Shown: in pieces, positions 37,620 through 44,236 of the stretch
Layout: the number at the start of each line of letters is the position of its first letter
Numbering within the stretch: position 1 is the stretch's first letter
Notes under the pieces: model-generated
What the model was told of the DNA's origin: nothing
Database searches by the model: none
The model's input: the letters and a program-made list of their open reading frames with translations, nothing else
Source: Nocardia nova NBRC 15556
GTDB lineage: Bacteria; Actinomycetota; Actinomycetes; Mycobacteriales; Mycobacteriaceae
Direction: 5' to 3'
DNA length: 44,236 nucleotides
NCBI RefSeq assembly: GCF_001613005.1
Contig: NZ_BDBN01000040.1
Span: 1 to 44,236 of the forward strand
Position numbers and translations under genes: made by a program

Positions 37620-38449
37620 CGCTGCCGCCGCACGGCCAGCACCACCGAACCGCCGCCGAAGACCAGCAGCCCGGCGGCCGTCCACACCACACCCGGTCCG
37701 ACCGTCGACCGGTCCACCGCTGTCGCGAAACCCGGCTGGTCACCCGCGAGCGCCCGCATCGCGTCGACGAATTGCGACACCGGCTGATTCCGCGCGAAAC
37801 CCTGGATCCACGGCGGGAATTGGGAGGCCGGCGCGAACCCGGTGGACACCATGCCGAGGATCAACTGCGGCAGCATCAGCACCTGGGTGGTGGCCTCCGG
37901 CGATTTCGACAATGCCCCCAGCAGATCGCCGAACAGTCCCAGCATCAGCCCGACCGACACCGCGAACAGGACGAAGCCGACTGTTTCCCAGAAGCTTCCG
38001 CCGAACCGGAAGCCGATCACGTGCGCGGCCAGCAGCGCCGCCACCAAGGCGATCGTAATGCGGTATCCGGTAGCGGCGGTGCGGGCGACCAGCGGGGCGA
38101 TCGGCGGAATCGGCATGGTCGCCAGCCGGGCGTCGAGACCGCCGCGGGCGTCGACCGCCGCGCGCAGCGCGGCCGCGGTCGCGCAGAACGACACCGCCTG
38201 CATGACGATCATCGGCATCAGGAACTGGGCGTAGCTGCTCGCGCCGTGCCCGGCGAAGCTCATCACCCGATTCAGCGGTACGTAGAAGCCGAGGGTGAAC
38301 ACCGTCGGCGCCAGCACCGCGGTGAGCACCTCGCCGTTGCGCAGCGAGGGCCGGATCTGGCGGCGGGTCAGCACCCAGCACGGCAGCCACCAGCCGCGCA
38401 GCACGGCATGCGTGCCCCGCCGCGGCACCGGCTGGATTCGCACTGTCAT
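37616..38449 (-). CDS. ABC-2 type transporter permease, first of a pair
   Basis: 277 residues from ATG 38449 with GGAG about 7 nt upstream. ABC-2 membrane protein of the DrrB/DrrC type: VLAPTVFTLGFYVPLNRVMSFAGHG, ARLATMPIPPIAPLVARTAATGY and MVSTGFAPASQFPPWIQGFARNQPVSQFVDAMRAL, the last block nearly repeated in the partner (PLEAYPGW...STAIDSMRAL). It probably forms a heterodimer with the next gene. No ATP-binding subunit is adjacent, so the ATPase must be encoded elsewhere. It diverges from the nitrobindin gene. Confidence 0.88.
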   Translation of the reverse strand: MTVRIQPVPRRGTHAVLRGWWLPCWVLTRRQIRPSLRNGEVLTAVLAPTVFTLGFYVPLNRVMSFAGHGASSYAQFLMPMIVMQAVSFCATAAALRAAVDARGGLDARLATMPIPPIAPLVARTAATGYRITIALVAALLAAHVIGFRFGGSFWETVGFVLFAVSVGLMLGLFGDLLGALSKSPEATTQVLMLPQLILGMVSTGFAPASQFPPWIQGFARNQPVSQFVDAMRALAGDQPGFATAVDRSTVGPGVVWTAAGLLVFGGGSVVLAVRRQR

Positions 38450-38628
38450 TGCCTGCTCCGTTCGCACGCGGTCGGCATCCGTCCATCACACCAGACACCG
38501 GGCCGCCGCCGCGCGATCTCGGCGCGAGCGGGGCCCGATTCGCGGTGTATGTCGCGGCTTACCCCGTCTCGTCCCGGACGAACCGGACTCTGCCGCGTGG
38601 TCGTCCCACCCTCGGCGCCGCGGGGAAC

Positions 38629-38641
38629 TATGCTGTGCGCC
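38629..38641 (+). promoter_or_regulatory. Leaderless promoter of the nitrobindin gene
   Basis: TATGCT (38629-38634) is a near-consensus -10 hexamer, 7 nt before the GTG at 38642. The predicted transcript begins at or next to the GTG. An in-frame ATG inside the hexamer itself (38630) would be upstream of the start of transcription and is unlikely to be used. Confidence 0.6.
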
Positions 38642-39148
38642 GTGCTCGAACCCCAACCCGCCGTCGCGCCCCATCCGGATATCGCCCATCTGGCTCCGCT
38701 GCTGGGTACCTGGCGGGGCTCCGGCCACGGGGAGTATCCGACCATCGAGCCGTTCGACTATCACGAGGAGATCCGATTCGGCCACGTCGGCCGGCCATTC
38801 CTCACCTATCGGCAGCGCACCCGCCACGCCGGCGACGGCCGCTCGCTGCACGCCGAAACCGGCTACCTGCGCTCGACCGGCGCGGACCGGGTGGAGCTGA
38901 TCCTCGCGCACCCCACCGGCATCACCGAGATCTGCGAGGGGCGCATCGCGGTCGTCGAGGACGGACTGCGGCTCGAGCTCGATTCCACTCATATCGGCAC
39001 CTCGAGTACCGCGAAATCGGTCACCGCGCTGGGCCGCTCGATTCATCTGTCCGGGGACACGATCGACTACAAGCTGCGAATGGCGGCCGTCGGGCAACCG
39101 ACGCAACATCATTTGTCGGCCAGCTTGCGCCGAGCTGAACAGAATTAA
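38642..39148 (+). CDS. Nitrobindin (heme-binding beta-barrel, FABP-like)
   Basis: 168 residues from GTG 38642. The signature GTWRGSGHGEYPTI (22-35) and EEIRFGHVGRPFL, GYLRSTGADRVELILAHPTGITE and, near the C-terminus, QHHLSASL with the heme-ligand His (about residue 157) define the nitrobindin/THAP4-like family (M. tuberculosis Rv2717c is a member elsewhere). These small barrels bind heme and can isomerize peroxynitrite. The location downstream of permease genes and upstream of a small peptide gene gives no clear operon. Cytoplasmic. Confidence 0.92.
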   Translation: MLEPQPAVAPHPDIAHLAPLLGTWRGSGHGEYPTIEPFDYHEEIRFGHVGRPFLTYRQRTRHAGDGRSLHAETGYLRSTGADRVELILAHPTGITEICEGRIAVVEDGLRLELDSTHIGTSSTAKSVTALGRSIHLSGDTIDYKLRMAAVGQPTQHHLSASLRRAEQN

Positions 39149-39251
39149 GAATTGACGGTATAACCAGGCTTTTCGTGGTCTCTTCCGCTGCACGTTCCGG
39201 CGCAGGGGGTTGTCGGCGCGCGGTTCGCCGGTTTACGGTTTTCCGGGTCGG

Positions 39252-39277
39252 CTAATAGTCGGCGAACCGATGGTTCG
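39252..39277 (+). promoter_or_regulatory. Promoter and palindrome before the small peptide gene
   Basis: TAATAG at about 39254-39259 is a plausible -10, just ahead of the perfect palindrome CGAACC-GAT-GGTTCG (39263-39277). The start codon follows 39 nt later behind AGGGAGA. The palindrome would sit at the beginning of the transcript or under an operator protein. Confidence 0.5.
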
Positions 39278-39315
39278 ATGCCAGTGGCTCTCACTCACCG
39301 ATAAGGGAGAAGACC

Positions 39316-39471
39316 ATGAAGCGTTCGACGCTCACGCTGATCACCGCGGGGATGATCCTCGCCGGGACCGGGGCCGTGGAGATTCTGGGAGACGGTTCGG
39401 CCGGGGCGTCACCCCCGACCGAGCACGCGACCTCGGCCACCGTCGGTGGAACGGAGGTGCAGGGACAATAA
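39316..39471 (+). CDS. Small exported peptide, 51 residues
   Basis: MKRSTLTLITAGMILAGTGA reads as a signal peptide or single membrane anchor (Lys-Arg, then a short hydrophobic core), followed by GDGSAGASPPTEHATSATVGGTEVQGQ, a small polar tail. RBS AGGGAGA lies just before the ATG. It has its own promoter-like region upstream and a perfect terminator 32 bp downstream, so it forms a complete single-gene unit. Nothing familiar is encoded. It is too short to assign by homology; a small secreted or membrane peptide is the best reading. The coding call rests on the RBS, signal-like start and flanking signals. Confidence 0.6.
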   Translation: MKRSTLTLITAGMILAGTGAVEILGDGSAGASPPTEHATSATVGGTEVQGQ

Positions 39472-39502
39472 ACGGCTCACGAACGTCACCGCTTTCACCC
39501 CC

Positions 39503-39532
39503 GTGACCGGACGCCACCGAGCGTCCGGTCAC
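39503..39532. terminator. Perfect hairpin between small peptide gene and PBP
   Basis: 12-bp stem GTGACCGGACGC / GCGTCCGGTCAC with a 6-nt loop (CACCGA). It lies 31 bp past the peptide stop and 56 bp beyond the convergent penicillin-binding protein stop. Confidence 0.85.
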
Positions 39533-39588
39533 GCGTATTCAGGGGGCTCCCGAAAATCTTCGTCCGCACGGCGCGCACACGCCCCGGC

Positions 39589-41394
39589 TCAGGCACTCCC
39601 CGGTGGCAGAGCCGCCAGCATATCCCTGGTCACCGCGACCGCATTGTCCGAACTCCCGCCGCGGACCAGCAGCGTCGCCCACGCGAGATCGCCGCGATAG
39701 CCGATGAACCACGAATGCGATCCGCCGTCGACCTCCGCCTCACCGGTCTTGCCGAACACCTCGCCCTGGTCGGCGATCCGCTCGGCGGTACCGCCGGTGA
39801 CCACCTTGCGCATCATCGCCTGCAGGCCCTCCACCACCTGCGGCGACAGGCTCGGCCGGTCGCCGTGGACGGCCGTCTCGTGCCCGGAGATCAGATACGG
39901 CGTCGGCGCCGACCCGTGCGCGACCGTCGCCGCCACCAGCGCCATGCCGAACGGGCTGACCACCACCCTGCCCTGGCCGATCCCGTCCTCGGTGCGAACC
40001 ACCTCGTCGTCGGCGCGCGGCACCGAACCCGACACGGTCGGCAACCCGGCCACGGTGTAGTCCGGGCCCACCCCCATCCGCGCCGCCGCGTCGGTCAGGG
40101 CCGCACCGGGCAGTTCGCTGGCCAATTTCGCGAAGGCCGTATTGCAGGACCGCTCGTACGCCGTCGACATCGGCACATCGCCGAGGGAGAACAGGTCGTA
40201 GTTGGGAATTGTCCGCTCCCCCACCACGATTCGGCTCGGACACGGCACGACGGTATCCGGATTCGCGATGTCCGCGGTCATCGCGGCGGCGGCGGTGACG
40301 GTCTTGAAGGTGGAGCCGGGCGGATACAGTCCGGTCGTCGCGACCGGCCCGTCGGTGTCGGCGGCCTCGTTCTGCGCCACCGCGAGGATCGCTCCGGTGG
40401 AGGGCTGGATCACCACCATCATGGTCTGCTCGCGGCGCGGGTCGACGGCCCGCTGCGCGGCGTTCTGCACGGTGCGGTCGATACTCAGCGAGAACGACGG
40501 GGCCGGTTGCGGCGCAACCTCTTTCAGCACATCGGTATCGACGCCGTCGGCATTGACGGTGACCACACTCCAGCCCGCCTTGCCGTCGACCTCGTCGATG
40601 ACGGTCTTGCGGATCTGCGTCATCAGATCGGGCGCGAAATGCCGGTCGGTGGGAAGCAGATCCCACTGCCGGTCGGTGGTCACTCCGGGCAGGCCCAGCA
40701 ACTGTCCGCTGACCTGGTCGAATTCCCAATCGCTGAGGCCCAGGACGAGAGTGGGACCGTGTTGTTTCCGGGCGGCGGCCAGGATCGCGTCGGTGGTCAG
40801 GGTGTCGTCGAACTGTTTGAGCGCGGCCGACAGCGCTCCGGCCACATAGCCCGGATCCGGGGCGTCGGACACCGCGAACGAAATCCGGTGCACGACCCCC
40901 GGAACCAGGACGTCGCTGCCGGATCGTTCGTTGACCCGGGCCCGCGGAGCCGCAGTGGTGCGCAGGTGCAGGCTTTGGGTGTCACCCAGTTTCGGATGGA
41001 TGTCCGAGGCGCTCCAGCGCACCTTCCACTGCCCGTCGCTGCGGCCCATCTGCAACTGGCCGGAGTAGCTCCAGGCGCGGTCCTTCGGCAGTGTCCACTC
41101 GTAGGTGTAGTCGACGGTAGCGGTGTCGCCGGTGACGCGCGCGGAACCGGTGTGCGCGGCCAGGTGCTGCGCCTGCAGGTTCTGCCACGCCGAAGCCAAT
41201 GCCGCCGAGGCCTTCTCGGGCTGCGTGGTCAGATCGGCGGCGTGCGCCGCGTCCTGCCGGGCGAAGGCGGACAGGAAGGAGTCGGCGGCGGCGACCGGAC
41301 CCTGCGGTCCGGACGAACACGCGCTCGCCGTCACCACGACGGCGGCGGCCGCACCCAGCACCAGTGCGCGCGGCGCACATCTCGACTTCCACAT
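39589..41394 (-). CDS. Penicillin-binding lipoprotein, PBP2a-like (Rv2864c-like)
   Basis: 601 residues from ATG 41394, with TACCAT 8 nt upstream. Signal sequence with lipobox Cys26 (VTASAC); then a MecA_N/NTF2-like region (about 30-150); a PBP dimerization region; and the transpeptidase domain with the catalytic motifs SxxK (STFK, 361-364), SxN (SCN, 416-418) and KTG (549-551). It should cross-link peptidoglycan stem peptides outside the membrane. The match to Rv2864c is by gene order and lipoprotein-type N-terminus. The C-terminal segment ends soon after KTG, at AALPPGSA. Confidence 0.95.
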   Translation of the reverse strand: MWKSRCAPRALVLGAAAAVVVTASACSSGPQGPVAAADSFLSAFARQDAAHAADLTTQPEKASAALASAWQNLQAQHLAAHTGSARVTGDTATVDYTYEWTLPKDRAWSYSGQLQMGRSDGQWKVRWSASDIHPKLGDTQSLHLRTTAAPRARVNERSGSDVLVPGVVHRISFAVSDAPDPGYVAGALSAALKQFDDTLTTDAILAAARKQHGPTLVLGLSDWEFDQVSGQLLGLPGVTTDRQWDLLPTDRHFAPDLMTQIRKTVIDEVDGKAGWSVVTVNADGVDTDVLKEVAPQPAPSFSLSIDRTVQNAAQRAVDPRREQTMMVVIQPSTGAILAVAQNEAADTDGPVATTGLYPPGSTFKTVTAAAAMTADIANPDTVVPCPSRIVVGERTIPNYDLFSLGDVPMSTAYERSCNTAFAKLASELPGAALTDAAARMGVGPDYTVAGLPTVSGSVPRADDEVVRTEDGIGQGRVVVSPFGMALVAATVAHGSAPTPYLISGHETAVHGDRPSLSPQVVEGLQAMMRKVVTGGTAERIADQGEVFGKTGEAEVDGGSHSWFIGYRGDLAWATLLVRGGSSDNAVAVTRDMLAALPPGSA

Positions 41395-41475
41395 TGCCAC
41401 CGATGGTAGCCAGCCGGTCGCTGGTAAACGTTGCGACACACTGGTTTTGCACAGTAAGCGGGGAAACCCGCGCGC

Positions 41476-42336
41476 TCAGTCCACGAGGATCGTCGCGAAT
41501 GTCGCCACCTGATGGAAGCCGACCTTGGCGTACGCGCGGCGGGCGACCTCGTTGTAGGAGTTCACGTACAGGCTCGCGGTGCGCCCGGCCGCGACCACCG
41601 CGTCGGCGACCGCGGCCGTCCCGGCGGTGCCGAGACCGCGACCCCGCCACTGCGGATGGACCCACACGCCCTGGATCTGACCGGTCCGCCGCGACATCGC
41701 CCCGACCTCGGCCTTGTAGACGACCTGGCCGTCCTCGAAGCGCGCCCACGCGCGGCCCGCCTCGATGAGGCTCGCCACCCGGCGCCGGTATCCGCGACCG
41801 CCGTCGCCGGCCCGCGGATCGACGCCGATCTCCTCGGTGAACATCGCGACCGCGGCGACCAGATACCGTTCCAGCTCGTCGCTGCGCACGCGACGCACCT
41901 TCGGATCGGGGATGGCGCGGGCGCGGCCGTCGAGGGCCAGCAGCGGCTGATCGGCGCGGATCTCACGCGGCGGACCCCACCGCTGTTCCAGCGTCTCCCA
42001 CAGCGGCAGCGCCAATTCCTGGCGGCCCACCACCGAGGAGCACACCCGCGGCCACCGGGCCGCGCGATCGGCGAAGGCCCGCATATCGTCGGTCGTTCCG
42101 CGCAACGGCACCAGATTGGCGCCGGAGAAACACAGCGAATCCGCCGGGGTACGCCGCGTCCACAATTCCCCGCCGCCGCGGTTGTCCAGGCCGTATTCCT
42201 GCAGACGCGCGGCAACCATGCACCCGGCCACCGGATCGGTGTCCAGCACTTCCAGCACCTGCGCCAGATCGCGATCCGCGAGCTGACGAGCACCGGAAAT
42301 CCGTGACCGGCGCGACGGTTCCAGCACACTCCGCAC
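41476..42336 (-). CDS. GNAT acetyltransferase with N-terminal DUF4081-type region (Rv2867c-like)
   Basis: 286 residues from GTG 42336; a second GTG at 42327 is almost as likely, giving 283. The C-terminal GNAT domain has IQGVWVHPQWRGRGLGTAGTAAVADAVV (acetyl-CoA loop) and NSYNEVARRAYAKVGF. The N-terminal half (ARQLADRDLAQVLEVLDTDPVAGCMVAARLQE) is a partner domain seen in Rv2867c-type proteins. The gene lies between the PBP and ispG, as in M. tuberculosis. Substrate unknown. Confidence 0.9.
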   Translation of the reverse strand: MRSVLEPSRRSRISGARQLADRDLAQVLEVLDTDPVAGCMVAARLQEYGLDNRGGGELWTRRTPADSLCFSGANLVPLRGTTDDMRAFADRAARWPRVCSSVVGRQELALPLWETLEQRWGPPREIRADQPLLALDGRARAIPDPKVRRVRSDELERYLVAAVAMFTEEIGVDPRAGDGGRGYRRRVASLIEAGRAWARFEDGQVVYKAEVGAMSRRTGQIQGVWVHPQWRGRGLGTAGTAAVADAVVAAGRTASLYVNSYNEVARRAYAKVGFHQVATFATILVD

Positions 42337-42444
42337 GCTCCCAGCCTGCCATGAACGACGCCTGCGTGCGGGGGCTTTGCTCGGCTCCAAGGGCAGAATG
42401 CGCCCGGCGCGCAACACGCCCGCTCCCCTGTCCGCGTCCGGCGG

Positions 42445-43602
42445 TCAGCCGACGGTCACGACGGGCTCGCCGTTCTCGGCGTCGGTACCCATCTCGTCGG
42501 CGATGCGCATGGCCTCTTCGATCAGCGTCTCCACGATCTGGTGTTCCGGCACGGTCTTGATGACCTCGCCCTTCACGAAGATCTGGCCCTTGCCGTTACC
42601 GGAGGCGACACCCAGATCGGCCTCACGAGCCTCACCGGGACCGTTGACCACACAGCCCATGACCGCCACCCGCAGCGGCACCTCGAGACCCTCCAGACCC
42701 GCGGTGACCGCGTTGGCGAGGGAGTAGACGTCGACCTGCGCACGTCCGCAGGACGGGCAGGACACGATCTCGAGTTTGCGCGGACGCAGATTCAGCGACT
42801 GCAGGATCTGCCCGCCAACCTTGACCTCCTCGGCGGGCGGCGCGGACAGCGAGACCCGGATGGTGTCGCCGATGCCCTCGCTGAGCAGGGCGCCGAAGGC
42901 CACCGCCGATTTGATCGTGCCCTGGAAGGCCGGCCCGGCCTCGGTGACGCCCAGGTGCAGCGGGTAGTCGCACTGTGCGGCCAGCTGCCGGTAGGCCTCG
43001 ACCATGACCACCGGATCGTTGTGCTTGACCGAGATCTTGATATCGCCGAAGCCGTGCTCCTCGAACAGGCTCGCCTCCCACAGCGCCGACTCCACCAGCG
43101 CCTCTGGGGTGGCCTTGCCGTATTTCTCGAGCATGCGCTTGTCCAGCGAGCCCGCGTTCACGCCGATCCGGATCGGGATCCCGGCGGCACCGGCGGCCTT
43201 GGCGACCTCCTTGACCCGGCCGTCGAACTCCTTGATGTTGCCCGGATTGACGCGCACGGCGGCACAGCCGGCATCGATCGCGGCGAAGATGTAGCGGGGC
43301 TGGAAGTGGATGTCCGCGATCACCGGGATCTGCGACTTCTTCGCGATCATCGGCAGCGCGTCGGCGTCCTCCTGCCGCGGGCAGGCCACGCGCACGATGT
43401 CACAGCCCGAGGCGGTCAGTTCCGCGATCTGCTGCAGCGTGGCGTTCACGTCGTGGGTCTTGGTCGTGGTCATCGACTGGACGGAGATGGGGTGATCACT
43501 GCCCACTCCCACCGTGCCCACCATCAGCTGGCGCGTTTTACGCCGCGGTGCGAGGACCGCCGCCGGTGCGGCCGGCATCCCCAGGGTGATGGCTGTGCTC
43601 AC
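42445..43602 (-). CDS. ispG: 4-hydroxy-3-methylbut-2-en-1-yl diphosphate synthase
   Basis: 385 residues. GcpE/IspG of the MEP pathway: a TIM-barrel N-domain with VQSMTTTKTHDVNATLQQI and NPGNI, and the [4Fe-4S] cysteines Cys282, Cys285 and Cys317 (SCPSCGR, MGCVVNGPGE). It reduces the cyclic diphosphate MEcPP to HMBPP, feeding isoprenoids and menaquinone. The start is GTG 43602; TAGGCA lies 7 nt upstream, a -10 that differs from the consensus at the last base. It is the last gene visible in the minus-strand run; a GNAT gene follows 108 bp downstream. The 292-bp gap to the next plus-strand unit otherwise shows no gene. Confidence 0.98.
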   Translation of the reverse strand: MSTAITLGMPAAPAAVLAPRRKTRQLMVGTVGVGSDHPISVQSMTTTKTHDVNATLQQIAELTASGCDIVRVACPRQEDADALPMIAKKSQIPVIADIHFQPRYIFAAIDAGCAAVRVNPGNIKEFDGRVKEVAKAAGAAGIPIRIGVNAGSLDKRMLEKYGKATPEALVESALWEASLFEEHGFGDIKISVKHNDPVVMVEAYRQLAAQCDYPLHLGVTEAGPAFQGTIKSAVAFGALLSEGIGDTIRVSLSAPPAEEVKVGGQILQSLNLRPRKLEIVSCPSCGRAQVDVYSLANAVTAGLEGLEVPLRVAVMGCVVNGPGEAREADLGVASGNGKGQIFVKGEVIKTVPEHQIVETLIEEAMRIADEMGTDAENGEPVVTVG

Positions 43603-43838
43603 GTTCGGCTGCCTACTTTCGTCTGCGTCTGGTGCACCCGTTCGTTGCCGAGTCTAGTGCGGGCGGTATGAGAGCGACCTGTGAGAGCACCGACACCCCG
43701 GCCGGTGAACCACGCACTCATGGTCCGCCACCACCGCCGAACGACTGTGACCAGGACCGTACCGTCGCCGGGCCGAGCTGCCCGGCACACCCGGTATGCC
43801 CGGTCATCCGCGTTTTTCCGCCCGGATGCCGAGGTGGC

Positions 43839-43844
43839 TACCGT
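43839..43844 (+). promoter_or_regulatory. Candidate -10 for the endonuclease V leader
   Basis: TACCGT at 43839-43844, which would start a transcript about 7 nt downstream and give a leader of roughly 45 nt carrying the AGGAGG and the small reading frame at 43895. No clear -35 was recognised. Confidence 0.4.
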
Positions 43845-43894
43845 AGACGAGCCGAAGACCGGCAAGCACCGTCGCGTTCAGGAGGATTCACCGG

Positions 43895-43930
43895 ATGTAC
43901 ATCCCGCGACCACGTGTCGGGCGGCGCTGA
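43895..43930 (+). CDS. 11-codon upstream reading frame in the endonuclease V leader
   Basis: ATG at 43895 with an excellent AGGAGG (43880-43885) 9 nt upstream, encoding MYIPRPRVGRR and stopping at 43930. The nfi GTG begins only 2 nt later at 43933 in another frame and has no good ribosome binding site of its own. This is the layout of a leader peptide that delivers ribosomes to the downstream start. It could also be a chance open frame; the strong binding site is the reason to list it. Confidence 0.45.
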   Translation: MYIPRPRVGRR

Positions 43931-43932
43931 CC

Positions 43933-44236
43933 GTGCGCCTGGCGATGACTCCCGAACTGCCCGCCGACCCGGAAGCGGCTGCGGCACTGCAGGAACGATT
44001 GCGCGATTCGGTGCTCACCCACGACCCGCGGCCGCCGCGATTTCGCACCGTCGCGGGCCTGGATTCGGCCTACGACGAGTCCGGCGCGGTCGTCGCCGCC
44101 GTCGTGGTCCTCGATCTCGACACGATGGCGACCGTCGACACCGCCGTCGCCCGCGGCACGACGCGGTTTCCGTACGTGCCCGGCCTGCTCGCGTTCCGGG
44201 AACTGCCGACCACCCTGGCCGCGCTGGAACGCCTCG
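43933..44236 (+). CDS. nfi: Endonuclease V, N-terminal part (cut by window edge)
   Basis: About 101 residues before the window ends. AGLDSAYDESGAVVAAVVVLDL carries the catalytic Asp strand, and TRFPYVPGLLAFRELP is the PYIPG-type wedge that separates the DNA strands, both hallmarks of endonuclease V. The enzyme cuts near deaminated bases such as inosine in DNA and starts their repair. GTG 43933 is chosen because homology follows closely; the gene has no strong ribosome binding site of its own and may depend on the 11-codon leader. Confidence 0.9.
   Translation, partial: MRLAMTPELPADPEAAAALQERLRDSVLTHDPRPPRFRTVAGLDSAYDESGAVVAAVVVLDLDTMATVDTAVARGTTRFPYVPGLLAFRELPTTLAALERL

Noticed and set aside
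39263..39277. CGAACC-GAT-GGTTCG as an SOS box for LexA
   Set aside because: The LexA site of actinomycetes, CGAAC-N4-GTTCG, needs a 4-nt spacer; here the spacer between CGAAC and GTTCG is 5 nt (CGATG). Kept only as a generic palindrome.
43599..43865. An 88-codon minus-strand frame overlapping the ispG start
   Set aside because: It overlaps ispG on the same strand in another frame, has no ribosome binding site and shows no family similarity.
43895..44236. A frameshift joining the 11-codon leader to endonuclease V
   Set aside because: The leader ends at a clean stop two bases before the GTG, and the endonuclease V N-terminus after the GTG already has a full length before the first conserved strand, so no missing sequence needs to be explained.
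1..44236. CRISPR arrays, tRNA genes, rRNA genes, insertion sequences or integrase sites
   Set aside because: No regularly spaced repeats, no transposase or integrase motifs, and no tRNA-like cloverleaf was noticed; a scan with tRNA and repeat finders would be the decisive test.

Overview
The window looks like a chromosomal segment from a high-GC mycolic-acid actinomycete, most likely Nocardia. Codon third positions are almost all G or C and many starts are GTG. The gene order follows, from memory and not by alignment, the Mycobacterium tuberculosis block Rv2839c to Rv2868c: infB, ylxR, nusA, rimP, lipoprotein, ferritin-like gene, proS, efpA, cysG, cobB, cobO, chlD, a GNAT gene, mqo, a lysophospholipase-like gene, mapB, a penicillin-binding lipoprotein, a second GNAT gene and ispG. 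LGFP repeats and many leaderless promoters fit the same group.

Layout. 0-3 kb: minus-strand translation/transcription operon rimP-nusA-ylxR-infB (infB cut by the window edge). 3-6.8 kb: a lipoprotein and ferritin-like pair, proS, and yaaA divergent from proS. 7-9.5 kb: a membrane-anchored binding-protein-like protein with a long Pro/Ala/Asp linker, then an ankyrin protein. 9.5-12.4 kb: efpA-type exporter and cysG. 12.4-19.3 kb: accessory block (LGFP protein, F420-type oxidoreductase, secreted alpha/beta hydrolase, DoxX-like membrane protein, phosphotransferase/AttH-like pair behind a KstR-like site, secreted Ig-like protein). 19.4-24.3 kb: cobalamin genes cobE, cobB, cobO and a chelatase gene. 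24.4-29.7 kb: a PurN-like formyltransferase, an EI24 membrane protein, GNAT, mqo and two hydrolase-fold genes. 29.9-32.8 kb: cobQ, map and a DUF4254 gene. 33-39.5 kb: second accessory block (TetR, peroxiredoxin-like, tautomerase-like/YHS fusion, pirin, DUF5753 regulator, two ABC-2 permeases, nitrobindin, a 51-residue exported peptide). 39.6-44.2 kb: penicillin-binding lipoprotein, GNAT, ispG, and endonuclease V behind a tiny leader ORF (cut by the window edge).

How genes work together. rimP and nusA overlap by 4 nt and form the usual ribosome/antitermination operon. cysG (siroheme/precorrin-2), chlD (likely cobaltochelatase ATPase), cobB, cobO, cobE and cobQ cover several steps of corrin ring maturation. 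The TetR gene, the peroxiredoxin-like gene and the YHS fusion share a 75-bp divergent region with a 25-bp near-perfect palindrome, and this is the best candidate for an undescribed small redox/metal system. The phosphotransferase and AttH-like genes overlap by 4 nt and sit behind a site matching the KstR consensus, suggesting a lipid or sterol link.

No rRNA, tRNA, insertion sequence, CRISPR array or cobalamin riboswitch was seen. All functional calls come from reading the sequence and family knowledge; no database search was run.
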